DNA of 45,519 bases from NCBI GenBank assembly GCA_017398685.1, contig JAFQFH010000019.1, positions 1 through 45,519 of the forward strand, written 5' to 3'. The first letter of the stretch is position 1. Every line of letters starts with the position of its first letter. Source of the DNA: Oscillospiraceae bacterium. GTDB taxonomy: Bacteria; Bacillota; Clostridia; Oscillospirales; Oscillospiraceae. The notes below the pieces were generated by a model. It worked only from the letters and a program-made list of their open reading frames with translations. It searched no databases and was not told the DNA's origin. The position numbers and the translations under genes were made by a program. Positions 27,239-34,910 of the stretch are shown in pieces.

Positions 27239-28912
27239 ATGGAGAAAAAGGATAAATACATCGGCAGGCTCCTTGATGACAGATATGAAATATATGAGCA
27301 GATAGGCGAGGGCGGAATGGCCGTCGTCTACAAGGCGTTTTGTCATCGTCTCAGCCGTTATGTCGCTGTCAAGATAATGAGAGAGGAAATGGCAAAGGAC
27401 GAGGAATTCAGGCGCCGCTTTCTTTCTGAGTCCTATGCAATTGCCATGCTCTCGCATCCCAATATAGTTTCCGTATATGATGTGAGCCACAGCGAAGATG
27501 TCGAATACATAGTCATGGAACTTGTAGACGGCATCACAATGAAACAGTATATGGAAAAACGCGGACGCATTAAATGGAAGGAAGTCCTGCATTTTTCCAG
27601 ACAGGTGTCCAAAGCCTTGGCTCATGCCCATGAAAGAGGAATTATACATCGGGATATCAAGCCCCAGAACCTCATGCTTTTGCGTGATGGAACCGTTAAA
27701 GTCGGAGATTTTGGAATTGCCGCTCTCGAAAACGAAATTCACGAGGAACACAGTCAGGCCATAGGTTCCATTCACTATATTGCACCCGAGCAGGCTAAGG
27801 GTGAAAGCCCTGATGCCAGAAGTGATATTTATTCTCTCGGCATAGTAATGTATGAAATGCTCACGGGACATAAGCCCTATACAGGCAGTACCATTACGGA
27901 AATAGCCATAAAGCACATGAGTTCGGATGCTGAGCCTATTTCTAAGTTGGTGGACGATGTGCCCGAGGAATTTGAGCGGATAGTCTCCAAAGCGATGAGC
28001 TATGAGCTTGATGATCGCTATGCCACGGTAAATGAGCTTCTGGAAGACCTTAACAGACTCGCTCAGCAGCAGCTGATTAACCGCGATATGGTCAGGGAAG
28101 AACATCCGGATGTGGTCCCTGTGCGCTCCGTCAGCGAAGTATCAAGCGAAAGATATTCTTTGCGCCGCAGAAGATCAGGGCGTGTTGCTTTCATGTCCGG
28201 TGTACTTGGCGGTCTTGTTGTGGTTGTTCTGCTATTTGTATTTTTGTGGGATTTCTGGCTGGGTGAAGTTTTTTCACCGGCCCAGAGAATTTCACTGCCC
28301 AATTTTATTGGAAGCAACTACGATACTCTTGCAAACAATGTTGACCTTGTCTCCATGTATGATTTCAAGGTTACGTATATTATCGACACTGAATCCGAGA
28401 GCGGTCTCATTCTTTCACAGAACCCGGATCCGGGACGCAGCATGATGATTACTCCCGAGGGCATAAAAGTAGATCTGACTGTCAGTACAGGTGTAATTCT
28501 TACGGCAGTGCCGGATGTTATCAATAAGGACTATCGCGAAGCTATGCTTACCCTCAGTGAAGCCGGATTTGAAACGGAGGTTGAAAATCAGACCTCTGCC
28601 AGCGTCACAAAGGATTTTGTAATAAGCACCAGCCCAGCAGTAAATGAGAAAATAAGCGCAGGTTCCACGGTTTACCTGGTCGTGAGCAGCGGTCCTGAAG
28701 TTTCTTATATCTCTATGCCCAATCTTATCGGTCTCTCGGAAGATGCTGCTATAAATAAGCTTGAAAATTCGGGGCTTAGCTACGGAGGAAGCGAGAGAGT
28801 AACCAGTGAATACGATGCAGGAACAGTCATAGGGCAAAACATTTCTGCATTTACTGAAGTTGAGGAGCACTCGAAAGTACATCTTCGGGTATCCACGGGA
28901 CCCTGGGGTTGA
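27239..28912 (+). CDS. prkC: PASTA-domain Ser/Thr kinase (PrkC/PknB type)
   Basis: 557-residue membrane kinase. Glycine loop GEGGMAVVYKAF, Lys45 in VAVKIM, catalytic HRDIKPQN near residue 139, DFGIA, and APEQ. A membrane helix lies at about 313-338 (GVLGGLVVVVLLFVFLW). Three extracellular PASTA repeats follow, starting ISLPNFIGS, TAVPDVINK and ISMPNLIGL. The PASTA repeats sense muropeptides or lipid II and link the cell wall to sporulation, germination and division. It ends with TGA four bases before rsgA. Confidence 0.96.
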   Translation: MEKKDKYIGRLLDDRYEIYEQIGEGGMAVVYKAFCHRLSRYVAVKIMREEMAKDEEFRRRFLSESYAIAMLSHPNIVSVYDVSHSEDVEYIVMELVDGITMKQYMEKRGRIKWKEVLHFSRQVSKALAHAHERGIIHRDIKPQNLMLLRDGTVKVGDFGIAALENEIHEEHSQAIGSIHYIAPEQAKGESPDARSDIYSLGIVMYEMLTGHKPYTGSTITEIAIKHMSSDAEPISKLVDDVPEEFERIVSKAMSYELDDRYATVNELLEDLNRLAQQQLINRDMVREEHPDVVPVRSVSEVSSERYSLRRRRSGRVAFMSGVLGGLVVVVLLFVFLWDFWLGEVFSPAQRISLPNFIGSNYDTLANNVDLVSMYDFKVTYIIDTESESGLILSQNPDPGRSMMITPEGIKVDLTVSTGVILTAVPDVINKDYREAMLTLSEAGFETEVENQTSASVTKDFVISTSPAVNEKISAGSTVYLVVSSGPEVSYISMPNLIGLSEDAAINKLENSGLSYGGSERVTSEYDAGTVIGQNISAFTEVEEHSKVHLRVSTGPWG

Positions 28913-28915
28913 CAG

Positions 28916-29797
28916 ATGGAAAATGGATTGATCGTCAAATCTCTCAGCGGATTTTATTATGTTAAAACCGATGGAGGCTTACTGGAGTGCAAGGCACGGG
29001 GAAAATTTCGCCTTGATGGAACATCTCCCCTTGTGGGCGACAGGGTAGTTTGCAGCGTTGACTCAAACGGAAAAGGACGTATAGAGAGTATAGATGAGAG
29101 AAAAAACTGGTTTATACGTCCTGCAGTTGCCAATATTGATGCTTTGGTCTTTATTGCCGCCAACACAAACCCAGTTACAGATCCTTTTCTTATTGACCGG
29201 GTTTCTGTCATTGCGGCAAGCTCTGACTGCGAACTGATTGTATGTATAAATAAATGCGACATTGACCCGGCAGATGAGCTGTACAGGATTTTCTCGTCCG
29301 CAGGTTTCTCAGTTGTGCGCACGAGTGCGCAGACCGGTGAGGGTGTGGATAAACTCAGGGAGCTGATGCAGGGAAAGATATGCGCTTTTACCGGCAACTC
29401 CGGAGTGGGTAAGTCCAGCATAATGAACATTTTATTGCCCGGCGTGAATATACCCACGGCTCAGGTCAGCGAGAAGCTTGGCCGCGGAAAACATACCACA
29501 AGGCATGTGGAGCTTTACCGGCTTGGAGACGATACATATGCAGCGGACACTCCCGGTTTCGCTTCCTTTGAGATAGAAATGATGGAAACAATTCCCAAAG
29601 ACCAGCTGCAGTACGATTTCATTGATTTTGAGCCATATCTGGGCAAGTGTCGTTTCAATAACTGCGCCCACCTCAAAGAGCCCGGTTGTGCTGTGACCGC
29701 AGCGCTTGAAGCTGGCAGTATAATGCCCAGCCGATATCGTTCATATGAGCGTCTTTATGAACTCAGCTCACAGCATAAATTCTGGGAGACAAAGTAA
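28916..29797 (+). CDS. rsgA: ribosome small subunit-dependent GTPase RsgA
   Basis: A 293-residue circularly permuted GTPase of 30S maturation. Order of motifs: an OB-fold, then the G4 motif NKCD, the G1 loop GNSGVGKSSIMN, and G3 DTPGF. A C-terminal zinc knuckle CRFNNCAHLKEPGCAV is present. In B. subtilis the gene is a PrkC substrate and neighbour. The next usual genes, rpe and thiN, are missing; spoVM follows in a separate transcript. Confidence 0.96.
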   Translation: MENGLIVKSLSGFYYVKTDGGLLECKARGKFRLDGTSPLVGDRVVCSVDSNGKGRIESIDERKNWFIRPAVANIDALVFIAANTNPVTDPFLIDRVSVIAASSDCELIVCINKCDIDPADELYRIFSSAGFSVVRTSAQTGEGVDKLRELMQGKICAFTGNSGVGKSSIMNILLPGVNIPTAQVSEKLGRGKHTTRHVELYRLGDDTYAADTPGFASFEIEMMETIPKDQLQYDFIDFEPYLGKCRFNNCAHLKEPGCAVTAALEAGSIMPSRYRSYERLYELSSQHKFWETK

Positions 29798-29836
29798 AAA
29801 GATGGCAGTCTGACTTATCAGACGGCCATCTTTTTG
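29796..29836 (+). terminator. rho-independent terminator after rsgA
   Basis: A long stem: AAAAAGATGGC and GTCTGA on the left pair with TCAGAC and GCCATCTTTTT on the right, with one internal mismatch. It overlaps the rsgA stop codon and ends the prpC-prkC-rsgA transcript. Confidence 0.88.
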
Positions 29837-29865
29837 TCATTATATGACCGTCTTTTGCATATAAT
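29837..29865 (+). promoter_or_regulatory. candidate sigma-E promoter of the spoVM cluster
   Basis: The -10 CATATAAT (29858-29865) fits the sigma-E consensus CATAYAHT fully; a -35-like TCATTAT (29837-29843) lies 14 bases upstream, the normal sigma-E spacing. A sigma-A reading is less good because no -35 sits at 17 bases. Sigma-E control agrees with the mother-cell role of SpoVM. Confidence 0.45.
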
Positions 29866-29894
29866 ACATCGATTATATATGCGGAGGCGGTAAT

Positions 29895-30044
29895 TTGCGT
29901 AGAAGGGAAAGAAAATGGGGCTGTGCCGCTATATGCGCCGGTATAATTATAATACTAGCCCTGGTACTGCCTGAAAAAGTATGGTGGCTGCTGCTTGCCG
30001 TATTGCTTTTGTATTTTGGTTTTTGGTACATAAAAAGATGTTGA
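29895..30044 (+). CDS. hypothetical 49-residue two-helix membrane protein
   Basis: TTG start with GGAGG 7 bases upstream. The basic start RRRERKW is followed by two hydrophobic segments, GCAAICAGIIIILALVL and WWLLLAVLLLYFGFWY, and a basic end KRC. I do not recognise a family. It lies 17 bases upstream of spoVM behind a sigma-E-like promoter, so it is probably made in the mother cell during sporulation and inserts in a membrane. Confidence 0.65.
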   Translation: MRRRERKWGCAAICAGIIIILALVLPEKVWWLLLAVLLLYFGFWYIKRC

Positions 30045-30061
30045 AATGAAAGGAGCCATTG

Positions 30062-30133
30062 ATGAAAATATATATAATGAAAATGCCGAAAATAATTTCA
30101 AACCTTATATTCAGGTTTAAAAAGTCAAGATAG
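30062..30133 (+). CDS. spoVM: SpoVM-like amphipathic sporulation peptide, 23 residues
   Basis: ATG 30062 has AAAGGAG 7 bases upstream. The peptide begins MKIYIMKMPKII and ends RFKKSR. From memory B. subtilis SpoVM begins MKFYTIKLPKFL, so the M-K-x-Y-x-x-K-x-P-K pattern and Pro9 match. SpoVM is an amphipathic helix that sits on the convex forespore outer membrane and anchors SpoIVA. Position after prpC-prkC-rsgA matches B. subtilis, where rpe and thiN lie in between. At 23 residues it is slightly shorter than the 26 of B. subtilis. It ends in TAG. Confidence 0.85.
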   Translation: MKIYIMKMPKIISNLIFRFKKSR

Positions 30134-30135
30134 GG

Positions 30136-30164
30136 TTATATTATTCTGCCGTTTATCATATGTT
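30136..30164 (+). promoter_or_regulatory. possible sigma-E promoter of the SPOCS/LysM gene
   Basis: TTATATT (30136-30142), 14-base spacer, CATATGTT (30157-30164). One mismatch in each box relative to KMATATT and CATAYAHT. Confidence 0.35.
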
Positions 30165-30194
30165 GTACAAACTGTGTATAAGGGGCGAAAATCA

Positions 30195-31697
30195 ATGAAA
30201 ATCAGCTTTGAAAATAAAATGCTCAATTGCTACAAGGACATATATCATCAGATAAAATACGTCCAGGAGACTTGCGAAAATGTAGTTCCCGACGTAAATG
30301 ATGATATAGGTAAAATAGCTTCCGTTCAAAGCACAGTACATCTTAAGAGCAAAGATCTGACCGGCAGGGGAGTGCTGATAAGCGGAGAAGCTATTGCGTC
30401 AGTGATTTATGTGACGGAAAGCGAGAAAAACGTTTCCTTTGTGCGGCTATCCAAGCAGTTTTCCTTGGAGTATGAAATCCCGGGCATGAGCTCTGATGTA
30501 CTTGCCCAAATCAGACTGGATATACAAAATACCGAGGCAAGAATAATAAATCCCAGAAAGCTATCAGTAACATTTGAGATATGTGGAGAACTCAACTGCT
30601 TCAGAGAGGGTCATATTCCAATAAAGACCGTGCAAACCGAAAAGGTCCCATGTAAAATACATACAAGGTTGAACAAGACAAAAGTAATGTATACCAATGC
30701 AGTCTGCGAAAAGACTTTTACTCTCAGTGAGCAGCTTATTTTTCCCTCCGGAAAGCCCAGCCCGTCTCAGATTGCAATGCTGAAAACAAGTTTTGAACTT
30801 AATGATAGCCAGAACGTGGGTAGTAAGCTTATTGTAAAAGGGAATTTGAATTTCTGCCTTTGTTATTTATCCGAAGAAGTCAATTACCCAGTCAAGGCTG
30901 AGTTCTCTACTCCTTTTTCTCAGATAATAGATCTTGCTGTTGATAAGCTTGACAGTTACAATGCGCTTGTGGAGATATCGTCGGTTTACTACGATGTGAT
31001 AAATACGATAAGTGGTGAAAAAGCACTTGACACTGAGGTGCACGCTGTTTTGCAGATAAGTGCTCGACAAAGCAAAGAAATTGAGTACATTTCTGATGTA
31101 TACAGCAATATTATGCCCTCACACTGTGGCCTTTCAAGCCAAAGCCTTACTTCATATTCAGCCTTGCAGCAGACAAAGCTTATTGCTGATGAAAGGCTGA
31201 GCGTGGTTGATGATTGCAATGATGTGCTGAGTGTATTTACCAATGTGTCTCTGCTCAAGCTACAGGGCGAAAAAATAAACGCCACAGTAAATCTGGATAT
31301 AATATACCGCACGAAAAATGGCACACTTTCCGCCGCAAGACGCAGTATAAACCTTTCAGGCGACTGTCAGTCAAACCCGGAGCGGCTTGTTTCTGCACTT
31401 CTGACGGACATTTATCTCAGACCGGACGGGGCCAGTATTGATGTGCACGCAGCCGTGGATATAAAGTATATCTGCTCTAAAAAAGCAGAAATCATGTTTG
31501 TTGCGGACGTTGAACTGGATGAAGAAAATGCATATGACTTTTCTTCGTTTCCTGCCATTTATCTTGTGAAGGCAGAGACTGAAGATTTGTGGACACTTGC
31601 AAAAAATTATCATTCCAGCATAGAGAAAATTTCAGCTTCAAATGTACTTGAAGACGGAATTTGCGGAAAATTGCTGCTGATACCAAAGTCGGTTTAG
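30195..31697 (+). CDS. SPOCS (DUF3794) protein with C-terminal LysM
   Basis: 500 residues from ATG 30195 (AAGGGGCG upstream); an in-frame GTG at 30174 is less likely. The body contains DUF3794/SPOCS modules, such as the segment from VNDDIGKIASVQ to NCFREGHIPIKTV and another from AVCEKTFTLSEQLIFPS onward. The end is a LysM-like domain (AETEDLWTLAKNYHSSIEKI...GKLLLIPKS). No signal peptide is seen, which fits mother-cell coat proteins. Spore coat or cortex assembly is inferred from domains and from spoVM next door. Confidence 0.85.
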   Translation: MKISFENKMLNCYKDIYHQIKYVQETCENVVPDVNDDIGKIASVQSTVHLKSKDLTGRGVLISGEAIASVIYVTESEKNVSFVRLSKQFSLEYEIPGMSSDVLAQIRLDIQNTEARIINPRKLSVTFEICGELNCFREGHIPIKTVQTEKVPCKIHTRLNKTKVMYTNAVCEKTFTLSEQLIFPSGKPSPSQIAMLKTSFELNDSQNVGSKLIVKGNLNFCLCYLSEEVNYPVKAEFSTPFSQIIDLAVDKLDSYNALVEISSVYYDVINTISGEKALDTEVHAVLQISARQSKEIEYISDVYSNIMPSHCGLSSQSLTSYSALQQTKLIADERLSVVDDCNDVLSVFTNVSLLKLQGEKINATVNLDIIYRTKNGTLSAARRSINLSGDCQSNPERLVSALLTDIYLRPDGASIDVHAAVDIKYICSKKAEIMFVADVELDEENAYDFSSFPAIYLVKAETEDLWTLAKNYHSSIEKISASNVLEDGICGKLLLIPKSV

Positions 31698-31705
31698 TTT
31701 TTCTC

Positions 31706-31734
31706 TTGTAATATAGCGTCGGTTGTGCTAAAAT
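31706..31734 (+). promoter_or_regulatory. sigma-A type promoter of yebC
   Basis: TTGTAA (31706-31711), 17-base spacer, TAAAAT (31729-31734), about 50 bases before yebC. Confidence 0.65.
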
Positions 31735-31784
31735 ATCAGCCGTTAAACAAAGCACATTTACTTAAAGATAAGGGAGTTGTTAGT

Positions 31785-32525
31785 ATGTCCGGACATTCCA
31801 AATGGCATAATATACAGAAAACCAAGGGCGCTGCCGATGCAAAGCGCGCACAGGCTTTTACAAAGATAGCAAGAGAAATGGTCGTTGCTGTTAAGGAAGG
31901 CGGCGGTGGGGATCCCAAGAGCAATTCCAAGCTGGCTACCGTCATTGCCAAGGCCAAGGCCGCTAACATGCCCAATGACAATATCAAGCGCACTATCGAC
32001 AAGGCTCTTGGTGCAGGAAATACCGAAAACTACGAAAAGATAGTCTACGAAGGCTACGGCCCTCAGGGTGTTGCTGTTATCGTTGAGACCATGACCGACA
32101 ACCGCAACCGCACCGCCGGTGAAATGCGCCACTATTTTGATAAGTACGGCGGAAACATGGGCGCTGCCAATTGCGTTTCCTGGTCCTTTGACCGCAAGGG
32201 CGTTATCGTCATTGACAATGAGGACGAAGAGCTGGACGAAGATACCGTCATGATGGATGCTCTGGAAGCCGGCGCTGCTGACTTTGAGGCAGATGGCGAG
32301 GTTATGACCGTATATACCGCCGAGGATGAGGTTGCCGCCGTTTCCGACGCACTTACCGCCGGTGGCTACAAGCTTCTCTCCGCACAGGTCGAGATGCTGC
32401 CCCAGAACGGCTACATCAAGCTGATCAACGAGGACGACATCAAGAACATGCAGAAGATGCTGGATATGTTCGAGGACAACGACGACGTCCAGAACGTCTG
32501 GCACAACTGGGAAGACGCTGAATGA
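31785..32525 (+). CDS. yebC: YebC/PmpR family protein, target of the element
   Basis: 246 residues from ATG 31785, giving the family start MSGHSKWHNIQKTKGAADA. Other conserved parts are GGGDPKSNSKLATVIAKAK and NRTAGEMRHYFDKYGGNMG. YebC proteins act as transcription regulators and, in recent work, help ribosomes through polyproline stretches. The last 12 codons coincide with the left attachment repeat of the integrated element. The protein remains complete because the element brings its own stop (GAA TGA); the uninterrupted gene would have ended GAA TAA, as seen at 38828. Its original terminator now lies 6.3 kb away. Confidence 0.96.
   Translation: MSGHSKWHNIQKTKGAADAKRAQAFTKIAREMVVAVKEGGGGDPKSNSKLATVIAKAKAANMPNDNIKRTIDKALGAGNTENYEKIVYEGYGPQGVAVIVETMTDNRNRTAGEMRHYFDKYGGNMGAANCVSWSFDRKGVIVIDNEDEELDEDTVMMDALEAGAADFEADGEVMTVYTAEDEVAAVSDALTAGGYKLLSAQVEMLPQNGYIKLINEDDIKNMQKMLDMFEDNDDVQNVWHNWEDAE
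32487..32523 (+). repeat. attL: 37-bp direct repeat in the yebC 3' end
   Basis: Identical over 37 bases to 38792-38828; the match begins GTCCAGAACG and ends GACGCTGAAT. It encodes the last residues of YebC. The preceding GAC/GAT adds two more matching bases with one mismatch. This is the direct-repeat signature of tyrosine-recombinase integration. Confidence 0.92.
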
Positions 32526-32540
32526 GGCACTAACGTGCCT
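32525..32540 (+). repeat. hairpin directly after the yebC stop
   Basis: AGGCAC-TAAC-GTGCCT, a 6-bp stem with no T-run, lies at the left edge of the element. It is not a convincing terminator, so yebC transcripts may continue into the integrase gene. Confidence 0.5.
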
Positions 32541-32602
32541 TGAAACGGCAAAATCAAGCTGATTTAGGAACTTTATCGAGGGATTGAAATTGCAGTTGTG
32601 CA

Positions 32603-32653
32603 ATACCTCAGTTCAACGATGACATACGTTATACCTTGAGTTGCGACATACCA
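32603..32653 (+). repeat. possible integrase arm sites, left end
   Basis: Two imperfect repeats: ATACCTCAGTTCAACG...GACATAC (32603-32627) and ATACCTTGAGTTGCGACATACC (start 32631). They share ATACCT, AGTT and GACATAC. Related words occur at the right end: GTTGCGACATACCA (32640-32653) matches GTTGTGACACACCA (38671-38684) at 12 of 14 bases, and ATGACATAC (32619-32627) recurs inverted as GTATGTCAT (38658-38666). Confidence 0.45.
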
Positions 32654-32666
32654 AGGAGGAAAACGT

Positions 32667-33560
32667 ATGAAAATCAGCACCGCCGCAAAGGAATATTTAA
32701 TCGAGATTGAGGTTAGAAAGTTCACTCCTAAGACTATTAGGAGCTATCGAAATAACCTCAATCTTTTTCTACGTTTTTGTGCGGAGGAAACCGACATAAC
32801 AGACATTGAAGATATAAGTCTGGCAGTCGTGCGGCAATTCTCCCTTTATATGTCAAGTAGAGGAAAAAAGGGGAGCTATATAAACGGGCTTCTTAAAGTC
32901 GCAAAAGCTTTTATTCAATACTGTTACGATGAGGGTTACGGCGGATTTAACACAAAGAAAAATTTCCGATGGTGTAAACAGGACAAGGCCGTAATAATGG
33001 CGTTTAAGCCCTCTGACGTGCGCCAGATGCTCAAATCATGCAGAGGCGGGGATTATATTCATATACGAGATACGGCTGTCTTAACTACGTTTTTTGAAAC
33101 CGGCATACGCTGTTGGGAGCTGTGCTGCATCCAGAAGAAAGATATACATGATGATTTCATTATCATTAACGGCAAAAACCATAAACAGCGTGTTGTTCCT
33201 ATAACGCCTGTGCTGCGGAAAGCTCTGTTAAAGTACGACACGGCGAAAGATAATTACTTTAACTTGAAGAACACAGATGATTATTATTTCCTCTCTTTTC
33301 ACGGGCGGCAGTTAACCAACAGCGCAGTTGAACATATAGTTAAACGTCACGGAGAGGGGATTACAGATATACGCGTATCGCCCCACACTTGCAGACATTT
33401 CTATGCCCAACAGCAAATCAAAATGGGAACAGACCTTTATACAATATCGCGGCTCTTGGGACATGAGAATATACAAATCACGCAGACCTATTTGAACAGT
33501 CTGCGTGATGATGACGTTATTAACATTGCAAAACACAAAAGCGTGCTTATGAGCATATAA
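32667..33560 (+). CDS. int: tyrosine recombinase (integrase)
   Basis: 297 residues; AAGGAGG precedes ATG 32667. An N-terminal SAM-like core-binding domain (TPKTIRSYRNNLNLFLRFC) is followed by the catalytic domain. The catalytic set is complete: Arg148 (FETGIRCWEL), His240 and Arg243 (SPHTCRHF), His266 (LLGHENIQ) and Tyr275 (QTYL). It most likely recombines the 37-bp sites. The gene starts 141 bases after the yebC stop in the same direction, without a strong promoter of its own, so transcription may come from yebC. Confidence 0.95.
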   Translation: MKISTAAKEYLIEIEVRKFTPKTIRSYRNNLNLFLRFCAEETDITDIEDISLAVVRQFSLYMSSRGKKGSYINGLLKVAKAFIQYCYDEGYGGFNTKKNFRWCKQDKAVIMAFKPSDVRQMLKSCRGGDYIHIRDTAVLTTFFETGIRCWELCCIQKKDIHDDFIIINGKNHKQRVVPITPVLRKALLKYDTAKDNYFNLKNTDDYYFLSFHGRQLTNSAVEHIVKRHGEGITDIRVSPHTCRHFYAQQQIKMGTDLYTISRLLGHENIQITQTYLNSLRDDDVINIAKHKSVLMSI

Positions 33561-33588
33561 GCGCGAGACGGATATAACGGAGATAACG

Positions 33589-33618
33589 AAAAAAAGCGGG
33601 AGGTTATGCGCCTCCCGC
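33589..33618 (-). terminator. terminator of the leftward operon
   Basis: On the minus strand GCGGGAGG pairs with CCTCCCGC (33596-33603 with 33611-33618), loop of 7, and is followed by a run of seven T (33589-33595 on the plus strand are A). On the plus strand there is no good T-run, so it mainly serves the minus-strand operon and lies 22 bases past its last stop. Confidence 0.85.
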
Positions 33619-33640
33619 CTTGGTTTATATTTGTGTATTA

Positions 33641-33946
33641 TCAAATTGTATAAAACCGCTCCACGCGGTATTCCGGTTTATAATCAAATAAGGTGGTAAG
33701 TAGTTCCAGTAATGCTTCGGCCTTATTAAGTGCGGTTTTGCTGCCGTCTTCCGCCACATACCATTTGAGAATATCAATGATGTAGAGATATACAATCCAT
33801 TCTTTATCTCTCTAATCTTCCAGAAGAAAAGGAATATCAAGAAAATCTTTCATGTATTCAATATGTTCATCGGGAATACTGTGCATGAGCGCGCCCATGT
33901 CAGTATGGTCTAAAAGGTTATCAATAACAGCTTTATCAGTAATCAT
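33641..33946 (-). CDS. small acidic protein with an in-frame TAG codon (operon gene 4)
   Basis: Read from ATG 33946 it gives 101 codons to TGA 33643-33641, interrupted only at codon 45 by TAG (33814-33812, reading ...PFLLED-TAG-RDKEWIVY...). The start overlaps the stop of the GIY-YIG gene as ATGA. Both halves are coding-like in the same frame: MITDKAVIDNLLDHTDMG before and AEALLELLTTLFDYKPEYR after. No family is recognised. Interpretation depends on the TAG: with readthrough it is a full gene; without it, a 44-residue peptide or a pseudogene. Confidence 0.65.
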
Positions 33947-34380
33947 ATTTTGCTCCTGTCTGTAATTATTTCAAGTATTTTTGCTTCATCAATTTTATTG
34001 TATTCGTATTTTGTCCAGTCTTCCGCTCTGGGTATCTGTGTATTGAGTGCCGGTCTATACTGTCGTATCAATTCTCCCTCTTTAGCTCCTATTTCCTGTT
34101 CGAGTGCCGATGGGTGGGTCTGCGTGGCGTAATAAAGCACATCAAAGTTAATCTTATGCCCCGCCTTTGCAGCGTTTGCCAATAATGAGTATTTCAATTT
34201 CCGCGCTACTTTAATGCCAACATAGTGCTAAGAAATGCGTTTGAGCATATTAAAGCTCTTACCGATATATACAATATGGCTGTCAATTTTGATGCAGTAT
34301 ATACCGGCGTGCTCATATTTGGTTGCAAGCCCTTTTCTTTTTAACCAGTTATATACGTTTTCCTCATACTTCTTTGCCAT
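33943..34380 (-). CDS. GIY-YIG nuclease-type protein with an in-frame TAG codon (operon gene 3)
   Basis: 145 codons from ATG 34380 to TGA 33945-33943. The GIY-YIG core is visible: GIYCIKIDSHIVYIGKS near residues 26-42, an arginine in MLKRIS, and the distal glutamate segment EGELIRQYRPALNTQIP. Codon 51 is TAG (34230-34228), between LKRIS and HYVGIK. All recognisable catalytic features on both sides of the TAG are kept in one frame. Such proteins cut or nick DNA; the substrate is unknown. The start overlaps the previous stop as TAATG. A remaining possibility is a nonsense-mutated pseudogene. Confidence 0.75.
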
Positions 34381-34910
34381 TAAAAATCAAACCTCTTTTC
34401 TTCTGGTCTGACTTCTGGATACTTCTAATCTGGATTTTCTTTTATATTTATTGAATTATTTATAAAATCCGTATTATTTATTTCTATATCTTCTGGCAAT
34501 ACATTAAAACCGTTTTGTGGTTTTTCCTGTTCGGCAGAAGTACAATTTTCAAAATCATATCCGTTGTCCGACATCGTGTTTTTTGATTGTGTGGCGGATT
34601 TCGGTATTTCATAGAAATCAAAGGTGTTTCCATGGGCGGGAACTAAATAGCCCTTATCAATGAGCTTGTGGAATTGGTCATGATATGTTGACCGAGCCAT
34701 GCCCACGCCTTGTCTGATTGCTGTTGGTGATAATGCAAGGGTATAATCATCTCTGTTTGCGGCGCAGTATAAGTAAAGCAAAAAGGCATGAGCACCTAAA
34801 TCACGGGCGGCGGCCTGCCAGTTTTCATTTTTTATTCCAAGGAAGTCAGACGACACGCGCTCACGATGAACGCGTATCATCCTCTGATTAGGGTATGTAA
34901 TGGGAGGCAT
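34380..34910 (-). CDS. winged-helix, replication-initiator-like protein with an in-frame TAG codon (operon gene 2)
   Basis: 176 codons from ATG 34910 (GGAGG nearby) to TAA 34382-34380. The N-terminal half looks like a DNA-binding wHTH: ARDLGAHAFLLYLYCAAN, then LSPTAIRQGVGMARSTYHDQFHKLIDKGYLV. The C-terminal part is low-complexity and asparagine-rich. Codon 162 is TAG (34427-34425); the frame then continues with KYPEVRPEEKRFDF and stops at a TAA that overlaps the next ATG (TAATG). It resembles helix-turn-helix proteins of Firmicutes mobile elements; replication or regulatory function is inferred, not shown. Confidence 0.75.

Noticed and set aside
27203-28105. 300-codon open frame on the minus strand over prkC
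   Set aside because: Lies over the kinase domain coding strand and has no supporting signals.
34425-34910. Gene 2 of the leftward operon ending at TAG 34425
   Set aside because: Possible, but the frame continues for 14 sensible codons to a TAA that overlaps the next ATG, and the neighbouring genes show the same pattern, so the longer form is preferred.
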